34,748 nucleotides of DNA from Nitrosomonas sp. JL21 (GCF_009833095.1 NZ_QRCB01000005.1:1-34748), one strand, 5' to 3'. Counted from the stretch's first letter, positions 18,688-29,125 are shown. The notes: generated by a model from the sequence alone, not told the origin. Numbers and translations: made by a program.

Positions 18688-20394
18688 ATGACTAATTTTC
18701 GGACTCCAATCAGCAGTGCAGGAGATGTCAATGGCGATGGTTTTGCTGATCTGCTTATCGGTGTCGTGGGAAGTGATCCGAGCGGCGGTTATTCCGGTTC
18801 CAGTTATGTGGTATTTGGTAAGACTAGTGGTTTTAGCGCGACATTTGATTTATCCAGTCTCGATGGTAATAACGGTTTTCGCCTGGATGGAGTGGCGACA
18901 TATGACAAATCAGGTACTTCTGTAAGCAATGCAGGGGATGTCAACGGTGACGGGCTTGATGATGTGATTGTCAGTGCTCCGTATGCTGACCCGAATGGCG
19001 ATAATTCTGGATCCAGTTATATTGTGTTTGGCAAGGCTGCTGGTTTTGCTCCTGCATTGAGCCTATCCAGTCTCGATGGTAATAATGGCTTTCGCCTGAA
19101 TGGAGAGAAAGGGAGCGATTATTCCGGCACTTCGGTAAGCAACGCGGGCGATGTCAATGACGATGGTTTTTCAGATTTAATAATCGGTTCTTTTAGAACG
19201 AATGGTGTGGATTCCACTTCCAGTTATGTCGTTTTCGGCAAAGCCACTGGATTTGACGCTACATTGAATCTGCCCAGTCTCAATGGCAATAACGGTTTTC
19301 GTCTAGAAGGAGTGTCAGCGTTTGATGCTTCTGGTTATTCAGTGAGTAGTGCGGGAGACATCAATGGTGACGGGTTTGCTGATGTGCTTGTTGGTGCGTT
19401 CAATGCCGATACTAGCGATAAGTATACGGGAGCCAGTTATGTGGTATTCGGCAAGGCTACCGGATTTGATGCTGCGCTGAACTTATCCGATCTTGACGGT
19501 AGCAATGGTTTTCGCGTGGATGGCGCGGCATCGCTTGATTCTGCAGGTATTTCGGTTAGCGATGCAGGTGACGTCAATGGTGACGGGTTTGCAGATTTAC
19601 TGATCGGTGCGATTGGAGCCGGTCCGAACGGCCCTATTTCCGGCTCCAGTTACGTGGTATTTGGCAAGGCTTCCGGCTTTGATGCGACGCTGAGCTTATC
19701 GAACCTCGGCAGCAAAGACGGCTTCCGTCTCGATGGCGCAGCCGCGGAAGATATTTCGGGCGCTAGGGTCAGCAGAGCAGGCGATGTTAACGGTGATGGT
19801 TTTGACGATGTGCTTGTCGGTGCTTTTGGCGCTGATCCGAACGGAAGTTTCTCTGGTTCTAGCTACGTAGTATTTGGCCGCAATTTCAATGGCAAGGTAA
19901 CCGCAATGGGCACGGCAAAAGCGGACAAGCTCAAGGGTAATCAAGGCGTGGACCGCATGGTGGCTGGCGATGGCGATGACACCTTGATTGGTCGAGGCGG
20001 GAAGGATGTGTTTCATGCCGGTGCTGGCGATGATACCATTGAAATCTGTGATTTGAAGTTTCAATTGGCGGATGGTGGTGCCGGTTGGGATACGCTCAAA
20101 TTGGATGACAGTTACTTGAATCTGAATCTGATCAAAGAGCGCGGGCATATCAGCGATATCGAAGCCATCGACCTGAAAGGCAACGGTGCTAATAAGCTGA
20201 CCGTGACCGCACTGGATATACTCAATCTATCGACTACCACCAATACTTTGAAAGTGGACGGTAACAGCAACGACCGTGTCGCCGGGCTGAGCGAAGGCTG
20301 GACGGATGGCGGCGTTGATGACGGTTATCACACGTTTACCAATGGCGAAGCGGTGCTGTTGGTCGGTGTTCATGTGGCAACTGATTTCTTTTAA
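18688..20394 (+). CDS. FG-GAP (integrin-like) repeat protein with RTX-type calcium-binding tail
   Basis: The 568-residue frame contains six near-identical repeats of about 67 residues. Each begins with a calcium-binding FG-GAP loop (SNAGDVNGDGLDDVIV and variants) and contains a SSYVVFGKATGFDA strand and a SLDGNNGFRLDG turn, together predicting a beta-propeller. The tail has RTX-like glycine/aspartate nonapeptides (VAGDGDDTLIGRGGKDVF, AGAGDDTIEI) and a C-terminal region ending in HVATDFF, as in proteins exported by type I secretion. There is no signal peptide. The 5' end looks eroded: in-frame DNA before the ATG still encodes SLDGTNGFRLNPTTQ, a repeat remnant, back to a TGA at about 18640. The protein is either N-terminally truncated or expressed from this internal ATG. 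Likely an extracellular adhesin or matrix protein (inference). Confidence 0.75.
   Translation: MTNFRTPISSAGDVNGDGFADLLIGVVGSDPSGGYSGSSYVVFGKTSGFSATFDLSSLDGNNGFRLDGVATYDKSGTSVSNAGDVNGDGLDDVIVSAPYADPNGDNSGSSYIVFGKAAGFAPALSLSSLDGNNGFRLNGEKGSDYSGTSVSNAGDVNDDGFSDLIIGSFRTNGVDSTSSYVVFGKATGFDATLNLPSLNGNNGFRLEGVSAFDASGYSVSSAGDINGDGFADVLVGAFNADTSDKYTGASYVVFGKATGFDAALNLSDLDGSNGFRVDGAASLDSAGISVSDAGDVNGDGFADLLIGAIGAGPNGPISGSSYVVFGKASGFDATLSLSNLGSKDGFRLDGAAAEDISGARVSRAGDVNGDGFDDVLVGAFGADPNGSFSGSSYVVFGRNFNGKVTAMGTAKADKLKGNQGVDRMVAGDGDDTLIGRGGKDVFHAGAGDDTIEICDLKFQLADGGAGWDTLKLDDSYLNLNLIKERGHISDIEAIDLKGNGANKLTVTALDILNLSTTTNTLKVDGNSNDRVAGLSEGWTDGGVDDGYHTFTNGEAVLLVGVHVATDFF
18712..19902 (+). repeat. Six tandem FG-GAP coding repeats of about 200 bp
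   Basis: The unit begins with 'AGY.CAGGNGAYGTCAATGG'-like DNA for GDVNGDG and recurs roughly every 195-207 bases within the FG-GAP gene. The copies are similar enough at DNA level to recombine, so copy number may vary between strains. Confidence 0.75.
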
Positions 20395-20451
20395 TGCATT
20401 ATTGGCAACGAGCACGTCACCGTTTTTTTTAATTCGACAGAAAAGGAGAGC

Positions 20452-21126
20452 ATGATGAAATTAGCCGCCCATATGATCACTGGCATAATCCTGGTTGGGA
20501 TGATCCATACTACAAAAGCGCAAACCATACTGATCGACAATTTCGATACCGGACCTCAAGTCATATCTCCCCGAGACCCAAGTTCTGGTACTGGTACCCG
20601 TGTCCAGACTGGCTCCATGCTCGGCGGCTTCCGCCAAGTCAAGCATATCGTCCAGCAACTGCCATCACCACCTACGTCTCTCGGTAGAAAAGGAGTCTAT
20701 AACATCATTGGCGGTCATTTGATTGTCGAAGACGGTGTCAGAGTCGCGAGCCGACTTGAAGTTTCGTATGGTTTTGACAAAGAAGATAATCTCATACCTC
20801 TCAATCTCGATTTAAGCAATGCGCTGGCTAACGGAAAAATGAAGCTGCATTTTCATTCGCTGGACATGATCAATCAGGTGGATGCCATCATTCAGTTAGT
20901 GACGCCGTCGAGGGAGATTTTTCAGTTAAGCAAACCCATCACGCCACCGGTTGCCGGTTCATTCACGATAGCTTTCCCGTTGTCGGCATTTCGTTCAGGC
21001 TCGCAAGGAAAACCACCCACCAAAAACGACTTGAAATCGATTGATTACATCACGCTCATTCTTCAGGACGGTGGCAATGGCGGGAATGATTTTGCAATAG
21101 ATGTGTTTGATATTTCTTTTAACTGA
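20452..21126 (+). CDS. Exported protein of unknown function, beta-rich
   Basis: This is a 224-residue protein I do not recognise. It has a signal peptide (MMKLAAHMITGIILVGMIHTTKA, cleavage likely before QTILID) and no later membrane segment, so it should be periplasmic or secreted. The mature part alternates hydrophobic strands and polar turns (ILIDNFDTG, LIPLNLDLSNAL, SFTIAFPLSAFRSG, DYITLILQDGG, FAIDVFDISF). This pattern suggests a jelly-roll or carbohydrate-binding-like sandwich, but no catalytic motif can be seen. AAAGGAG precedes two adjacent ATG codons (20452 and 20455). It follows the FG-GAP gene by 57 bases on the same strand, and a strong hairpin follows it, so the two may form a surface-protein unit. 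Confidence 0.7.
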   Translation: MMKLAAHMITGIILVGMIHTTKAQTILIDNFDTGPQVISPRDPSSGTGTRVQTGSMLGGFRQVKHIVQQLPSPPTSLGRKGVYNIIGGHLIVEDGVRVASRLEVSYGFDKEDNLIPLNLDLSNALANGKMKLHFHSLDMINQVDAIIQLVTPSREIFQLSKPITPPVAGSFTIAFPLSAFRSGSQGKPPTKNDLKSIDYITLILQDGGNGGNDFAIDVFDISFN

Positions 21127-21133
21127 CGCAACA

Positions 21134-21164
21134 CGGCGGAAGGGTTATGGCGGACCTTCCGCCG
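21134..21164 (+). terminator. Strong GC-rich stem-loop after the exported protein gene
   Basis: CGGCGGAAGG (21134-21143) pairs perfectly with CCTTCCGCCG (21155-21164), loop 11 bases, starting 8 bases after the stop codon. The position fits a transcript end, but there is no T-run, so it may block 3' decay rather than end transcription by itself. Confidence 0.55.
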
Positions 21165-21280
21165 CAATCACAGTATCGGTAGGTCCTGATTCTCCTGCTC
21201 TATTTAGTCAGCACATAATAATAGACCTTGCCGCACCTGGCCAGCGTTGCAATTATCGCGGCGGGCAGCGACCAGTAAAT

Positions 21281-21468
21281 TTAGTCCACTTGATCGAGCG
21301 CAACGGCGCCGCCGAAATCTCCGCCCAGATCGGTACCGCCTGATCCGGCTGCAGGACTGGTGACGCGCTCCCGCTGTACCCAGGATACGCCGATCCGGTC
21401 AAACAGATACGCGGCGCCACAATTGCCATTGACGCAATCTGCGCTCGATATGCCGACCCTACTGTGAA
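21281..21468 (-). pseudogene. FG-GAP / beta-propeller gene remnant
   Basis: Read on the minus strand from about 21468 to the TAA at 21281, the DNA encodes NCGAAYLFDRIGVSWVQRERV followed by GGDFGGAVALDQ. This matches the recurring unit of bacterial FG-GAP propellers ('GAAYVF.R.G..W.Q...LT......FG.AVA'). There is no start codon, ribosome binding site or further repeat, and the fragment lies immediately after the metH stop. It belongs to a different FG-GAP subfamily from the intact gene at 18688-20394, so it is not a shifted copy of it. The rest of 21127-21468 shows only the hairpin above. Confidence 0.6.
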
Positions 21469-24400
21469 TTATCGCTCGTACGCCAGCACCGGCGCCAACC
21501 AGCGCTCGGCTTCTTCCAGAGTCCAGCCCTTGCGTTTGGCATAATCTTCGACTTGATCCTTGCCAATTTTCCCCACGGCGAAGAAAGACGAGTCCGGATG
21601 CGAGAAATAAAAGCCGGACACTGCGGCTGTCGGCACCATGGCGAACGATTCGGTAATGACGATGTCGGCATTCTCGGTGGCGTTCAGCGTCGCAAACAAT
21701 GGGCCTTTCTCGGTGTGATCCGGGCACGCGGGATAACCTGGCGCAGGACGGATACCAAGGTATTCCTCGTTGATCAACTGCTCGTTGCTCAGAGTCTCAT
21801 CCTTGGCATAACCCCAGAATTCACGGCGCACGCGCATGTGCATGTGTTCGGCGAAAGCTTCCGCCAGGCGGTCGGCCAGCGCTTTCAGCACGATTGCGCT
21901 GTAATCGTCGTTGACTGCTTCGAATGCCTTGATGCGATCGTCGATACCGAAACCGGCGCCGACCGCGAACAGGCCGATGGTATCGGCAATGCCGGTGTCC
22001 TTCGGCGCAATGTAATCTGCCAGGCAGCGGTTGGGCTTGCCAGTCGGCTTCTGATCCTGCTGCCGCAGGCAGTGGTACACCATGGCGATCTTGCTGCGCG
22101 TGGCATCGGTATAGATTTCGATGTCGTCGCCGACCGCATTCGCCGGAAAAAGACCGATCACGGCATTGGCGCTGAGCCATTTCTGCTCGACGATTTTCTT
22201 CATCATGGCTTGTGCATCCTTGAACAACTGGCTGGCGGTCTCCCCGACCACTTCATCGGTCAGGATGTCGGGATAGCGACCTGCCAGTTCCCAGGCCTGG
22301 AAGAACGGTGTCCAGTCGATGAACGGCACGATCTTGTCGAGCGGATAATTGTTCAGCGTACGCACACCGATCAATTGCGGCTGATGCGGTTTGTAGCTGG
22401 CCCAGTCGGTCTTGAATGCATTGGCGCGCGCTTCTTCCAGCGCCAGCAATTTGGCCGGACCTTTCTTGTTTTTGTGCTGGGTGCGGACTTTCTCGTATTC
22501 TTCCTTGATACCCTGCACGTAATTGGCACGCAGGTCTTCCGACAGCAAATTGCTGCACACGCCCACGGCACGGCTGGCATCGGGAACCCACACGGTCGGG
22601 CCTTCGTAATGTGGCGCGATCTTGACGGCGGTATGCACCCGTGATGTCGTGGCGCCACCGATCAGCAACGGGATGGTGAAACCCTCGCGCTGCATCTCCT
22701 TGGCCACATGCGCCATTTCCTCGAGCGACGGCGTGATCAATCCGGACAGACCGATGATGTCGGCATTTTCACGCCGCGCCATGTCGAGGATCTGCGCACT
22801 CGGTACCATGACGCCCATGTTGATCACTTCGTAGTTGTTGCACTGCAATACCACAGCCACGATATTCTTGCCGATGTCGTGCACGTCACCCTTGACCGTG
22901 GCAACGACAATTTTTCCTTTCGGCTTGTCGTCGCCCAGCAGTTTCTTTTCGGCTTCGATATAGGGCAACAGATAGGCCACCGCCTGTTTCATCACACGCG
23001 CCGATTTGACCACTTGCGGCAAAAACATTTTTCCGGCACCGAACAGATCGCCGACCACGCTCATGCCGTCCATCAACGGCCCTTCGATCACCTGAATCGG
23101 GCGACCCCCCTTCTTCTCGATCTCGGCGCGCGCTTCCTCGGTATCGACTTCGATGAACGAGGCGATGCCTCTGACCAGCGCATGCGTCAGTCGCTGTTGC
23201 AACGGCTCGTCACGCCATGCCAGATCTTCCACCTGTTCCTTTTTCTGTCCCTTGTACTGTTCTGCAAACTCGACCAAACGTTCGGTTGCATCCGGGTGGC
23301 GGTTCAGCAGCACATCCTCGACCTTCTCCAGCAGTTCGGGTGGAATATCGGAATACACGCCAAGCTGCCCGGCGTTGACGATCCCCATCGTCATGCCGGC
23401 CCTGATCGCGTGATACAGGAAAGCGGTATGGATAGCTTCGCGGATCGGCTCATTGCCGCGGAACGAGAACGACACATTCGACACCCCGCCGCTTATCTTG
23501 GCATACGGCAAAGTCTGCTTGATCGCACGGGTGGCTTCGATGAAATCGACGCCATAGTTGTTGTGCTCTTCGATCCCGGTGGCAATTGCAAAGATGTTCG
23601 GATCGAAAATGATGTCTTCCGGCGGAAAACCAACCTTGTCCACCAGAATTCGGTAACTGCGCGTGCAAATCTCGACCTTGCGCTGCAACGTATCCGCCTG
23701 CCCCTGCTCGTCGAACGCCATGACGATTACTGCGGCACCATAACGGCGCGCCAGTTTAGCGTGGTGGATGAATTCCTCCTCGCCTTCCTTCATGCTGATC
23801 GAATTGATGATCGACTTGCCCTGGATGCACTTCAAACCGGCCTGGATCACCGTCCACTTGCTCGAGTCGAGCATGATCGGCACCTTGCAGATATCCGGTT
23901 CCGCCGCCACCAGATTGAGAAACGTCACCATGGCCTTGTGCGAATCGAGCATCGCTTCGTCCATATTGATGTCGATGATCTGCGCGCCGTTTTCCACCTG
24001 GCTGCGCGCCACATCCAACGCTTCCGCGTAACTGTCGTTCAGGATCAAACGGGCAAAAGCACGTGAACCGGTCACGTTGGTGCGTTCACCGACATTCACG
24101 AACAGCGAATCGTCACCGATGTTCAACGGTTCCAGGCCCGACAGTCGCAATTTTTTCGGAATATCGGGTATCTTGCGCGGTGCAATCTCGGCCACCGACT
24201 GCGCGATGGCCTTGATATGCGCGGGTGTGGTACCGCAGCAACCACCGACGATATTGACGAAGCCATCCTCGGCGAAGCCCTTGATCTGGCTTGCAGTATA
24301 TTCCGGCGATTCGTCATAGCCGGTTTCGGACAATGGATTCGGCAGCCCCGCATTGGGGTGCACGCTGATGTACACATCGGCCACCCCGGCCAGTTCCTCG

Positions 24401-25179
24401 ATATAGGGGCGCATCAACTCGGCGCCAAGCGCGCAGTTGATGCCCACCGACAACGGTCGGGTGTGGCTGACTGAATTCCAGAAGGCTTCCGGCGTCTGCC
24501 CCGACAGCGTGCGACCCGACGCATCGGTGATCGTGACCGAAATCATAATCGGCAAGCGTATGCCCTGATCCTCAAAAAACTGGTCAATCGCAAACAGCGC
24601 CGCCTTGGCATTCAACGAATCGAAAATGGTTTCCACCAGCAGAATGTCGGCACCGCCATCGATTAGCCCGCGGATCGACTCGGTGTAATCGATTACCAGC
24701 TGATCGAACGAAATATTGCGGAAACCAGGGTCGTTGACATCCGGTGAAATGGATGCGGTTTTGGTGGTCGGACCGATCACGCCGGCGACAAAACGTGGCT
24801 TGTCGGGCGTTCTGGCTTCATGTTCCTGTGCCGCTTCGCGTGCCAGCTTAGCCGCAGCAACGTTCAGTTCGTACACCAGATCCTGCATGTGATAATCCGC
24901 CATCGACGCCGCGTTGGAATTGAATGTGTTGGTCTCGATGATATCCGCGCCCGCTTCCAGATAACCCGAGTGAATCGAGCGGATGATGTCGGGTTGCGTC
25001 AGTGTCAGCAGATCGTTGTTGCCCCTCAGATCATGTGCAAAGTCCGCAAAACGCTGTCCGCGGAAATCCGCCTCGGTGAGCTTGAAAGTTTGGATCATGG
25101 TGCCCATCGCGCCATCCAGAATCAGGATGCGTTGTGCAAACAGGCTTTCCAGTAAAGTAGTACGGGAGTGATTAGTCAT
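21469..25179 (-). CDS. metH: Cobalamin-dependent methionine synthase
   Basis: MetH transfers a methyl group from 5-methyltetrahydrofolate through cobalamin to homocysteine, giving methionine. At 1236 residues it matches E. coli (1227) and contains all four modules. The homocysteine domain (about 1-330) has the zinc-binding GGCCGTTP. The pterin domain (about 355-640) has [15 protein letters not shown]. The cobalamin domain has [20 protein letters not shown], whose His is the lower cobalt ligand. The C-terminal reactivation domain has the S-adenosylmethionine-binding [15 protein letters not shown]. Only about 80 bases separate it from the upstream DUF3426 gene, too little for a cobalamin riboswitch, and none is seen. 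A TATAAT at 25212-25217 on the minus strand may be its -10. Confidence 0.98.
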   Translation of the reverse strand: MTNHSRTTLLESLFAQRILILDGAMGTMIQTFKLTEADFRGQRFADFAHDLRGNNDLLTLTQPDIIRSIHSGYLEAGADIIETNTFNSNAASMADYHMQDLVYELNVAAAKLAREAAQEHEARTPDKPRFVAGVIGPTTKTASISPDVNDPGFRNISFDQLVIDYTESIRGLIDGGADILLVETIFDSLNAKAALFAIDQFFEDQGIRLPIMISVTITDASGRTLSGQTPEAFWNSVSHTRPLSVGINCALGAELMRPYIEELAGVADVYISVHPNAGLPNPLSETGYDESPEYTASQIKGFAEDGFVNIVGGCCGTTPAHIKAIAQSVAEIAPRKIPDIPKKLRLSGLEPLNIGDDSLFVNVGERTNVTGSRAFARLILNDSYAEALDVARSQVENGAQIIDINMDEAMLDSHKAMVTFLNLVAAEPDICKVPIMLDSSKWTVIQAGLKCIQGKSIINSISMKEGEEEFIHHAKLARRYGAAVIVMAFDEQGQADTLQRKVEICTRSYRILVDKVGFPPEDIIFDPNIFAIATGIEEHNNYGVDFIEATRAIKQTLPYAKISGGVSNVSFSFRGNEPIREAIHTAFLYHAIRAGMTMGIVNAGQLGVYSDIPPELLEKVEDVLLNRHPDATERLVEFAEQYKGQKKEQVEDLAWRDEPLQQRLTHALVRGIASFIEVDTEEARAEIEKKGGRPIQVIEGPLMDGMSVVGDLFGAGKMFLPQVVKSARVMKQAVAYLLPYIEAEKKLLGDDKPKGKIVVATVKGDVHDIGKNIVAVVLQCNNYEVINMGVMVPSAQILDMARRENADIIGLSGLITPSLEEMAHVAKEMQREGFTIPLLIGGATTSRVHTAVKIAPHYEGPTVWVPDASRAVGVCSNLLSEDLRANYVQGIKEEYEKVRTQHKNKKGPAKLLALEEARANAFKTDWASYKPHQPQLIGVRTLNNYPLDKIVPFIDWTPFFQAWELAGRYPDILTDEVVGETASQLFKDAQAMMKKIVEQKWLSANAVIGLFPANAVGDDIEIYTDATRSKIAMVYHCLRQQDQKPTGKPNRCLADYIAPKDTGIADTIGLFAVGAGFGIDDRIKAFEAVNDDYSAIVLKALADRLAEAFAEHMHMRVRREFWGYAKDETLSNEQLINEEYLGIRPAPGYPACPDHTEKGPLFATLNATENADIVITESFAMVPTAAVSGFYFSHPDSSFFAVGKIGKDQVEDYAKRKGWTLEEAERWLAPVLAYER

Positions 25180-25211
25180 TGATGAACCAGCGTGGATAAA
25201 ATCAGTCGTGC

Positions 25212-25217
25212 ATTATA
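25212..25217 (-). promoter_or_regulatory. Putative -10 element of metH
   Basis: A perfect minus-strand TATAAT lies 32 bases upstream of the metH start, in the short gap after the DUF3426 gene. No convincing -35 hexamer is seen, so the call is tentative. Confidence 0.4.
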
Positions 25218-25259
25218 CCTTACCTGAATTCGCTTCTATCGGGTGTCCCGAAGTATGCG

Positions 25260-26063
25260 TCAAGGATAAAGCAGATGCAGGCGATAGCCGAGCGCCTGCA
25301 ATTGACTGCTGTCAAAATCCAGACGGATCTCGATTTCCTGCTGAGGTTCGATGAATTGCGGTGCTCTATCGTGCTCGGAAAAATAATCCTGAGCGGTAAA
25401 AATCCGGCTGGCAATGATCTGATCTTGCGCATCCAGAAGCACAAGCTGCAAAGCCGGCAATGCCTGCGGGAAGGACGCATAATTGCGTATTACTGCGGAA
25501 ACGCTGGTGACTTCCGGCTGACGCGAAAGATTTTTTTCCAGATCGGAAGTTTCGATGCCCAACTGTTTAATCGATTGCGGATAAGGAACCTCACATCCTA
25601 GCAACAGACAATAGTGTTCCAGATGAGGTCTCAACACCGGCATCAAGATCGTTAACTCGGTGCGATGAGTATAGGCAATTTGCCCGAGCAGCAACAGCAA
25701 GGCGAACACATTCGCCACCGCCCATCTTCCCCATGACTCGCCCACAGAAGATGCTTCATCGAGAAACTGCCCGCCAGGCTCTGTCGCAGTTGAATCGGAG
25801 ATTGTCGCCGAACTCTCTGAGACATCGCTGGAGTGATCAATTACCCTACGATCCGTCTCGGTAGCTTCCGATTCATTTCCAACATGTGCTCGAAATTCGG
25901 CAGGATGTTCCAATACGGATTCGCTGATCGTAATCAATGTCGTAAATCCATTGAATACGCGTAGACACTGACCACAGCGCACATCGCCGCCATGCGCCTG
26001 CAATTGCATTGCATTTACGCGGAAGGCCGTTGCGCAGTCAGGACAAATCGTCACCAGCGCCAT
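25260..26063 (-). CDS. Zinc-ribbon DUF3426 membrane protein
   Basis: The N-terminus of this 267-residue protein, CPDCATAFRV followed by VRCGQCLRVFNG, is the MJ0042-type zinc ribbon (two CxxC pairs). A charged linker and a single membrane helix (VANVFALLLLLGQIAYT, about residues 138-155) follow. The C-terminal half is the DUF3426 domain, ending EIEIRLDFDSSQLQALGYRLHLLYP. The function of this family is unknown. Members sit next to prmA and accBC in many betaproteobacteria, as here. It starts about 110 bases after prmA on the same strand, so it may be the last gene of that transcript. Confidence 0.85.
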   Translation of the reverse strand: MALVTICPDCATAFRVNAMQLQAHGGDVRCGQCLRVFNGFTTLITISESVLEHPAEFRAHVGNESEATETDRRVIDHSSDVSESSATISDSTATEPGGQFLDEASSVGESWGRWAVANVFALLLLLGQIAYTHRTELTILMPVLRPHLEHYCLLLGCEVPYPQSIKQLGIETSDLEKNLSRQPEVTSVSAVIRNYASFPQALPALQLVLLDAQDQIIASRIFTAQDYFSEHDRAPQFIEPQQEIEIRLDFDSSQLQALGYRLHLLYP

Positions 26064-26171
26064 GAACTACTCATCGTATTTAATCGCATTGGCCGTCAAT
26101 GTGTTGAGAAGTGAATCGAATATACCAGAAATGGCTTTGCTTACTCGCCAATGTGTGAAGAATCCATTATT

Positions 26172-27083
26172 TCATCTTTTGATTCCCGTTAATAGCACCC
26201 AGCCTTCCATGTCAGCGGCGATGCTCATATCGAACCATGATTGGTATGCCGAGTTAACATCATCGGCCTGTTCACTTAAAATTCCGGATAACGCAATCCG
26301 GCCTCCTGATCGCACAAGATTGGAAAGAAGCGGCGCCAGGAGAATCAGCGGATTGGCGAGAATATTCGCGACCACGATGTCAGCTGATCCGGGCAGTTGA
26401 AGCGCCCGTTCTGTGTCCGCTGTTATAAACTCAAAATCTGAGGAATTGCAGTGATTGCGCAACGCATTTTCTTCACTTGCGTTGATGGCCTGCGGGTCGA
26501 TATCGATACCGGTCACATGCTGCGCGCCCAGTTTCAATGCCGCGATCGCCAATATTCCGGAACCACAGCCATAATCGATGAGCACATCACCGTTGCGGAT
26601 ATGCTGATCGAGCCAATTCAGGCAAAGCTTGGTGGTCGGATGGCTGCCCGTTCCAAACGCCATGCCGGGATCCAGAATCAAATTGATGGCGGCCGGATCG
26701 GGAGATTGGTGCCAGGTGGGCACGATCCATAATCGCGATGAGATTTGAATCGGATCAAACTGTGATTGAGTCAACTGCACCCAGTCTTGTTCTTCTACTC
26801 GTTCGACACGATAGCTGGGCGGACGATCAAACTGCGCGGCTTTGGTCAAATCACGCACAATCTCCTCGATATCAACATTCTGGTCAAACAATGCGGAAAC
26901 TTCGGCATTCTGCCAAATTTCTCCGCAAATTTCTCCCGGTTCCCCGAACAGCATTTGTTCATCGTCAGTGTCGGCGGCGGCATCGTGTATGTCCGCCGAC
27001 AATGCGCCCTGCTCGATCAGGATATCGCTGAGCAATTCAGCGTGCGCCGCATCGGTTTTGATGATCAATGTAACCCAGAACAT
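26172..27083 (-). CDS. prmA: Ribosomal protein L11 methyltransferase
   Basis: PrmA trimethylates ribosomal protein L11 using S-adenosylmethionine. The open frame runs back to 27212, but the ATG at 27081-27083 (MFWVTLIIKTDAAHAE) matches the family N-terminus, and the longer form would overlap accC. The 303-residue product is near the E. coli size (293). An N-terminal substrate-recognition domain precedes the class I methyltransferase fold: DPGMAFGTGSHPTTKLCL, then VLIDYGCGSGILAIAALKLGA (SAM-binding glycine loop), GIDIDPQAI, and the catalytic-region NILANPL. It follows accC by 52 bases in a conserved gene order. Confidence 0.96.
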   Translation of the reverse strand: MFWVTLIIKTDAAHAELLSDILIEQGALSADIHDAAADTDDEQMLFGEPGEICGEIWQNAEVSALFDQNVDIEEIVRDLTKAAQFDRPPSYRVERVEEQDWVQLTQSQFDPIQISSRLWIVPTWHQSPDPAAINLILDPGMAFGTGSHPTTKLCLNWLDQHIRNGDVLIDYGCGSGILAIAALKLGAQHVTGIDIDPQAINASEENALRNHCNSSDFEFITADTERALQLPGSADIVVANILANPLILLAPLLSNLVRSGGRIALSGILSEQADDVNSAYQSWFDMSIAADMEGWVLLTGIKR

Positions 27084-27135
27084 ATTTTCGCAGGCAACGC
27101 TCGGCAGTCGGGTGAAAATGACAGACCGCAATCCG

Positions 27136-28491
27136 TCAGTCTGATTTATTATGCAACGCGAGTTTTTGTTCGAGATAGTGAATCGATGCACCGCCGCGAA
27201 GGAAGGAGGCATCCGTCAACAAATCCCGATGCAACGGAATATTGGTTTTGATGCCGGAAACCACCATTTCGGACAAGGCGATGCGCATGCGCGCAATAGC
27301 CTGTTCACGCGTGTCTCCATATGCGATGATCTTACCGATCATGGAATCATAAAAAGGCGGCACCATATAATTATGATAAACATGCGAATCCACCCGGATG
27401 CCCGGACCGCCCGGTGCGTGATATTGCGTAATGCGGCCGGCGGAGGGCGTTAATTTGTAGGCATCCTCGGCATTGATGCGGCACTCGATCGCATGGCCCT
27501 TGAACACCACATCCTTCTGGCCAAGCGGCAGTATGCCGCCCGCAGCCACATTGATCTGCGCCTGAACAAGATCAATACCGGTGATGGCTTCGGTCACCGG
27601 ATGTTCAACCTGCAAACGGGTATTCATTTCGATGAAGTAGAATTCATTGTTTTCGAACAGAAATTCGAAGGTACCGACACCGCGGTATTTGATGCGGCGG
27701 CACGCTTCCGCGCAGCGCTCGCCGATTTTGTTGCGTAATTTCTCGGAGATGCCCGGCGCGGGTGCTTCTTCGAGAATCTTTTGGTGGCGGCGCTGCATCG
27801 AACAGTCTCTTTCCCCCAAATGAATCACATGGCCATGCTCATCGATCAATAATTGGAATTCGATATGGCGTGGGTTCTCCAAGTACTTCTCGGCATATAC
27901 CGTCGGATTACCGAACGCGGTTTGCGCTTCATTGCGCGTCACGATCACGGCATTCGACAACGCCGCTTCGGTGTGCACCACGCGCATGCCACGTCCGCCC
28001 CCGCCCCCAGCGGCTTTAATAATGATGGGATAACCAATTTCACGCACCACTTTCTTGATGTCATCGATATTGTCTGGCAATGCGCCATCCGAGCCGGGAA
28101 CACAAGGAACACCCGCTTTTTTCATGGCATTCTTGGCGCTAACTTTATCGCCCATCAGGCGGATCGTTTCCGGCCTCGGCCCGATGAATACGAAGCCACT
28201 TTTTTCGACCCGCTCGGCAAAATCGGCATTTTCAGACAGGAAACCGTAGCCCGGATGAATCGCTTCAGAATCGGTCACTTCGGCAGCACTGATGATCGCC
28301 GGAACGTTCAGGTAGCTTTGCGCCACGGGCGCGGGCCCAATGCAGACCGATTCATCGGCCAGCTTGACGTATTTGGCTTCGGCATCCGCTTCCGAATGCA
28401 CAGCCACGGTTTTGATACCCATTGCGCGGCATGCGCGTTGTATCCGCAACGCAATTTCGCCGCGATTTGCTATAAGAATTTTTTCAAACAT
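27136..28491 (-). CDS. accC: Biotin carboxylase subunit of acetyl-CoA carboxylase
   Basis: AccC uses ATP and bicarbonate to carboxylate the biotin carried on AccB, the first half-reaction of fatty-acid synthesis. The 451-residue chain is near the E. coli length (449). It shows the N-terminal biotin carboxylase fold ([20 protein letters not shown]), the ATP-grasp glycine loop [13 protein letters not shown] near residue 160, and the catalytic segment [18 protein letters not shown]. It lies 24 bases after accB and 52 before prmA on the same strand. No fault is visible. Confidence 0.98.
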   Translation of the reverse strand: MFEKILIANRGEIALRIQRACRAMGIKTVAVHSEADAEAKYVKLADESVCIGPAPVAQSYLNVPAIISAAEVTDSEAIHPGYGFLSENADFAERVEKSGFVFIGPRPETIRLMGDKVSAKNAMKKAGVPCVPGSDGALPDNIDDIKKVVREIGYPIIIKAAGGGGGRGMRVVHTEAALSNAVIVTRNEAQTAFGNPTVYAEKYLENPRHIEFQLLIDEHGHVIHLGERDCSMQRRHQKILEEAPAPGISEKLRNKIGERCAEACRRIKYRGVGTFEFLFENNEFYFIEMNTRLQVEHPVTEAITGIDLVQAQINVAAGGILPLGQKDVVFKGHAIECRINAEDAYKLTPSAGRITQYHAPGGPGIRVDSHVYHNYMVPPFYDSMIGKIIAYGDTREQAIARMRIALSEMVVSGIKTNIPLHRDLLTDASFLRGGASIHYLEQKLALHNKSD

Positions 28492-28515
28492 GACTATGGA
28501 TTTCTACTCAGCGCT

Positions 28516-28989
28516 TCATTCAATGACGAACAGCGGCTCGCCGTATTCCACGGGCTGCCCATTCTCTAGCAAGATGGCCTTGATGACTCCGCTTTTATCC
28601 GCTTCGATCTCGTTGAGTAATTTCATCGCTTCGATAATACACAGGGTATCGCCCTCTTTGACCCGTTGACCCACTTCGACGAACGCGCTCGCGCCGGGAG
28701 ACGGCGACCGATAAAATGTGCCGACCATCGGAGATTTGACAATATGGCCGTCAGGAATGGAGTTGGTCTCTCCGGCCGCTGATTCGGCAGGTTTCTCCAG
28801 CTCCACTGACGCAGCGCCGGGTATCTGCTGTTGCGCAGGCGCGATGACCGGGGGCATGAAGGCATAGTTCTGCACTCCGGCGCCGGATTTACTGATGCGG
28901 ACTTTTTCTTCGCCCTCGGTAATCTCCAATTCAGCAATACTCGATTCCTCAACCAATTCAATGAGCTTTTTGAGCTTTCTTAAATCCAT
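28516..28989 (-). CDS. accB: Biotin carboxyl carrier protein of acetyl-CoA carboxylase
   Basis: AccB carries carboxybiotin between the biotin carboxylase and the carboxyltransferase. At 157 residues it matches the E. coli protein (156). The N-terminus ([20 protein letters not shown]) binds AccC. A flexible Pro/Ala/Glu-rich linker spans about 50-80. The C-terminal biotinyl domain ends with [20 protein letters not shown], where the Lys in EAMK is biotinylated. A ribosome binding site (GGGAGATGG region) lies just before the ATG. It is the first gene of accB-accC-prmA. Confidence 0.97.
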   Translation of the reverse strand: MDLRKLKKLIELVEESSIAELEITEGEEKVRISKSGAGVQNYAFMPPVIAPAQQQIPGAASVELEKPAESAAGETNSIPDGHIVKSPMVGTFYRSPSPGASAFVEVGQRVKEGDTLCIIEAMKLLNEIEADKSGVIKAILLENGQPVEYGEPLFVIE

Positions 28990-29097
28990 ATTCCATCTCC
29001 CGAGACAACGCCTCGCGTATTAGTAGTTAATAAAAAAACGATTAAGGAAACTCTAAAAACTGCTGCGCTCATTCTCGTCTGTGAGGTTGCGCCTAAA

Positions 29098-29125
29098 AGG
29101 GAGAGGCTCAATACCCTCACTCCCT
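29098..29125 (-). terminator. Candidate terminator between aroQ and accB
   Basis: On the minus strand AGGGA-(GT)-GAGG pairs with CCTC-TCCCT (9 bp with a two-base bulge, loop 8), followed by TTTTA. It lies 115 bases after the aroQ stop and 110 before accB. It could separate aroQ transcription from the acc genes. Confidence 0.5.

Noticed and set aside
18712..19902. Regularly spaced repeats as a CRISPR array
   Set aside because: The roughly 200-bp repeats are in-frame protein-coding FG-GAP units, not short repeats with unique spacers.
25180..25259. Cobalamin or SAM riboswitch upstream of metH
   Set aside because: The gap is only about 80 bases and shows no B12-box or SAM-riboswitch pattern.
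27084..27212. Upstream extension of prmA
   Set aside because: It overlaps accC and precedes the family N-terminus MFWVTLIIKT at 27083.
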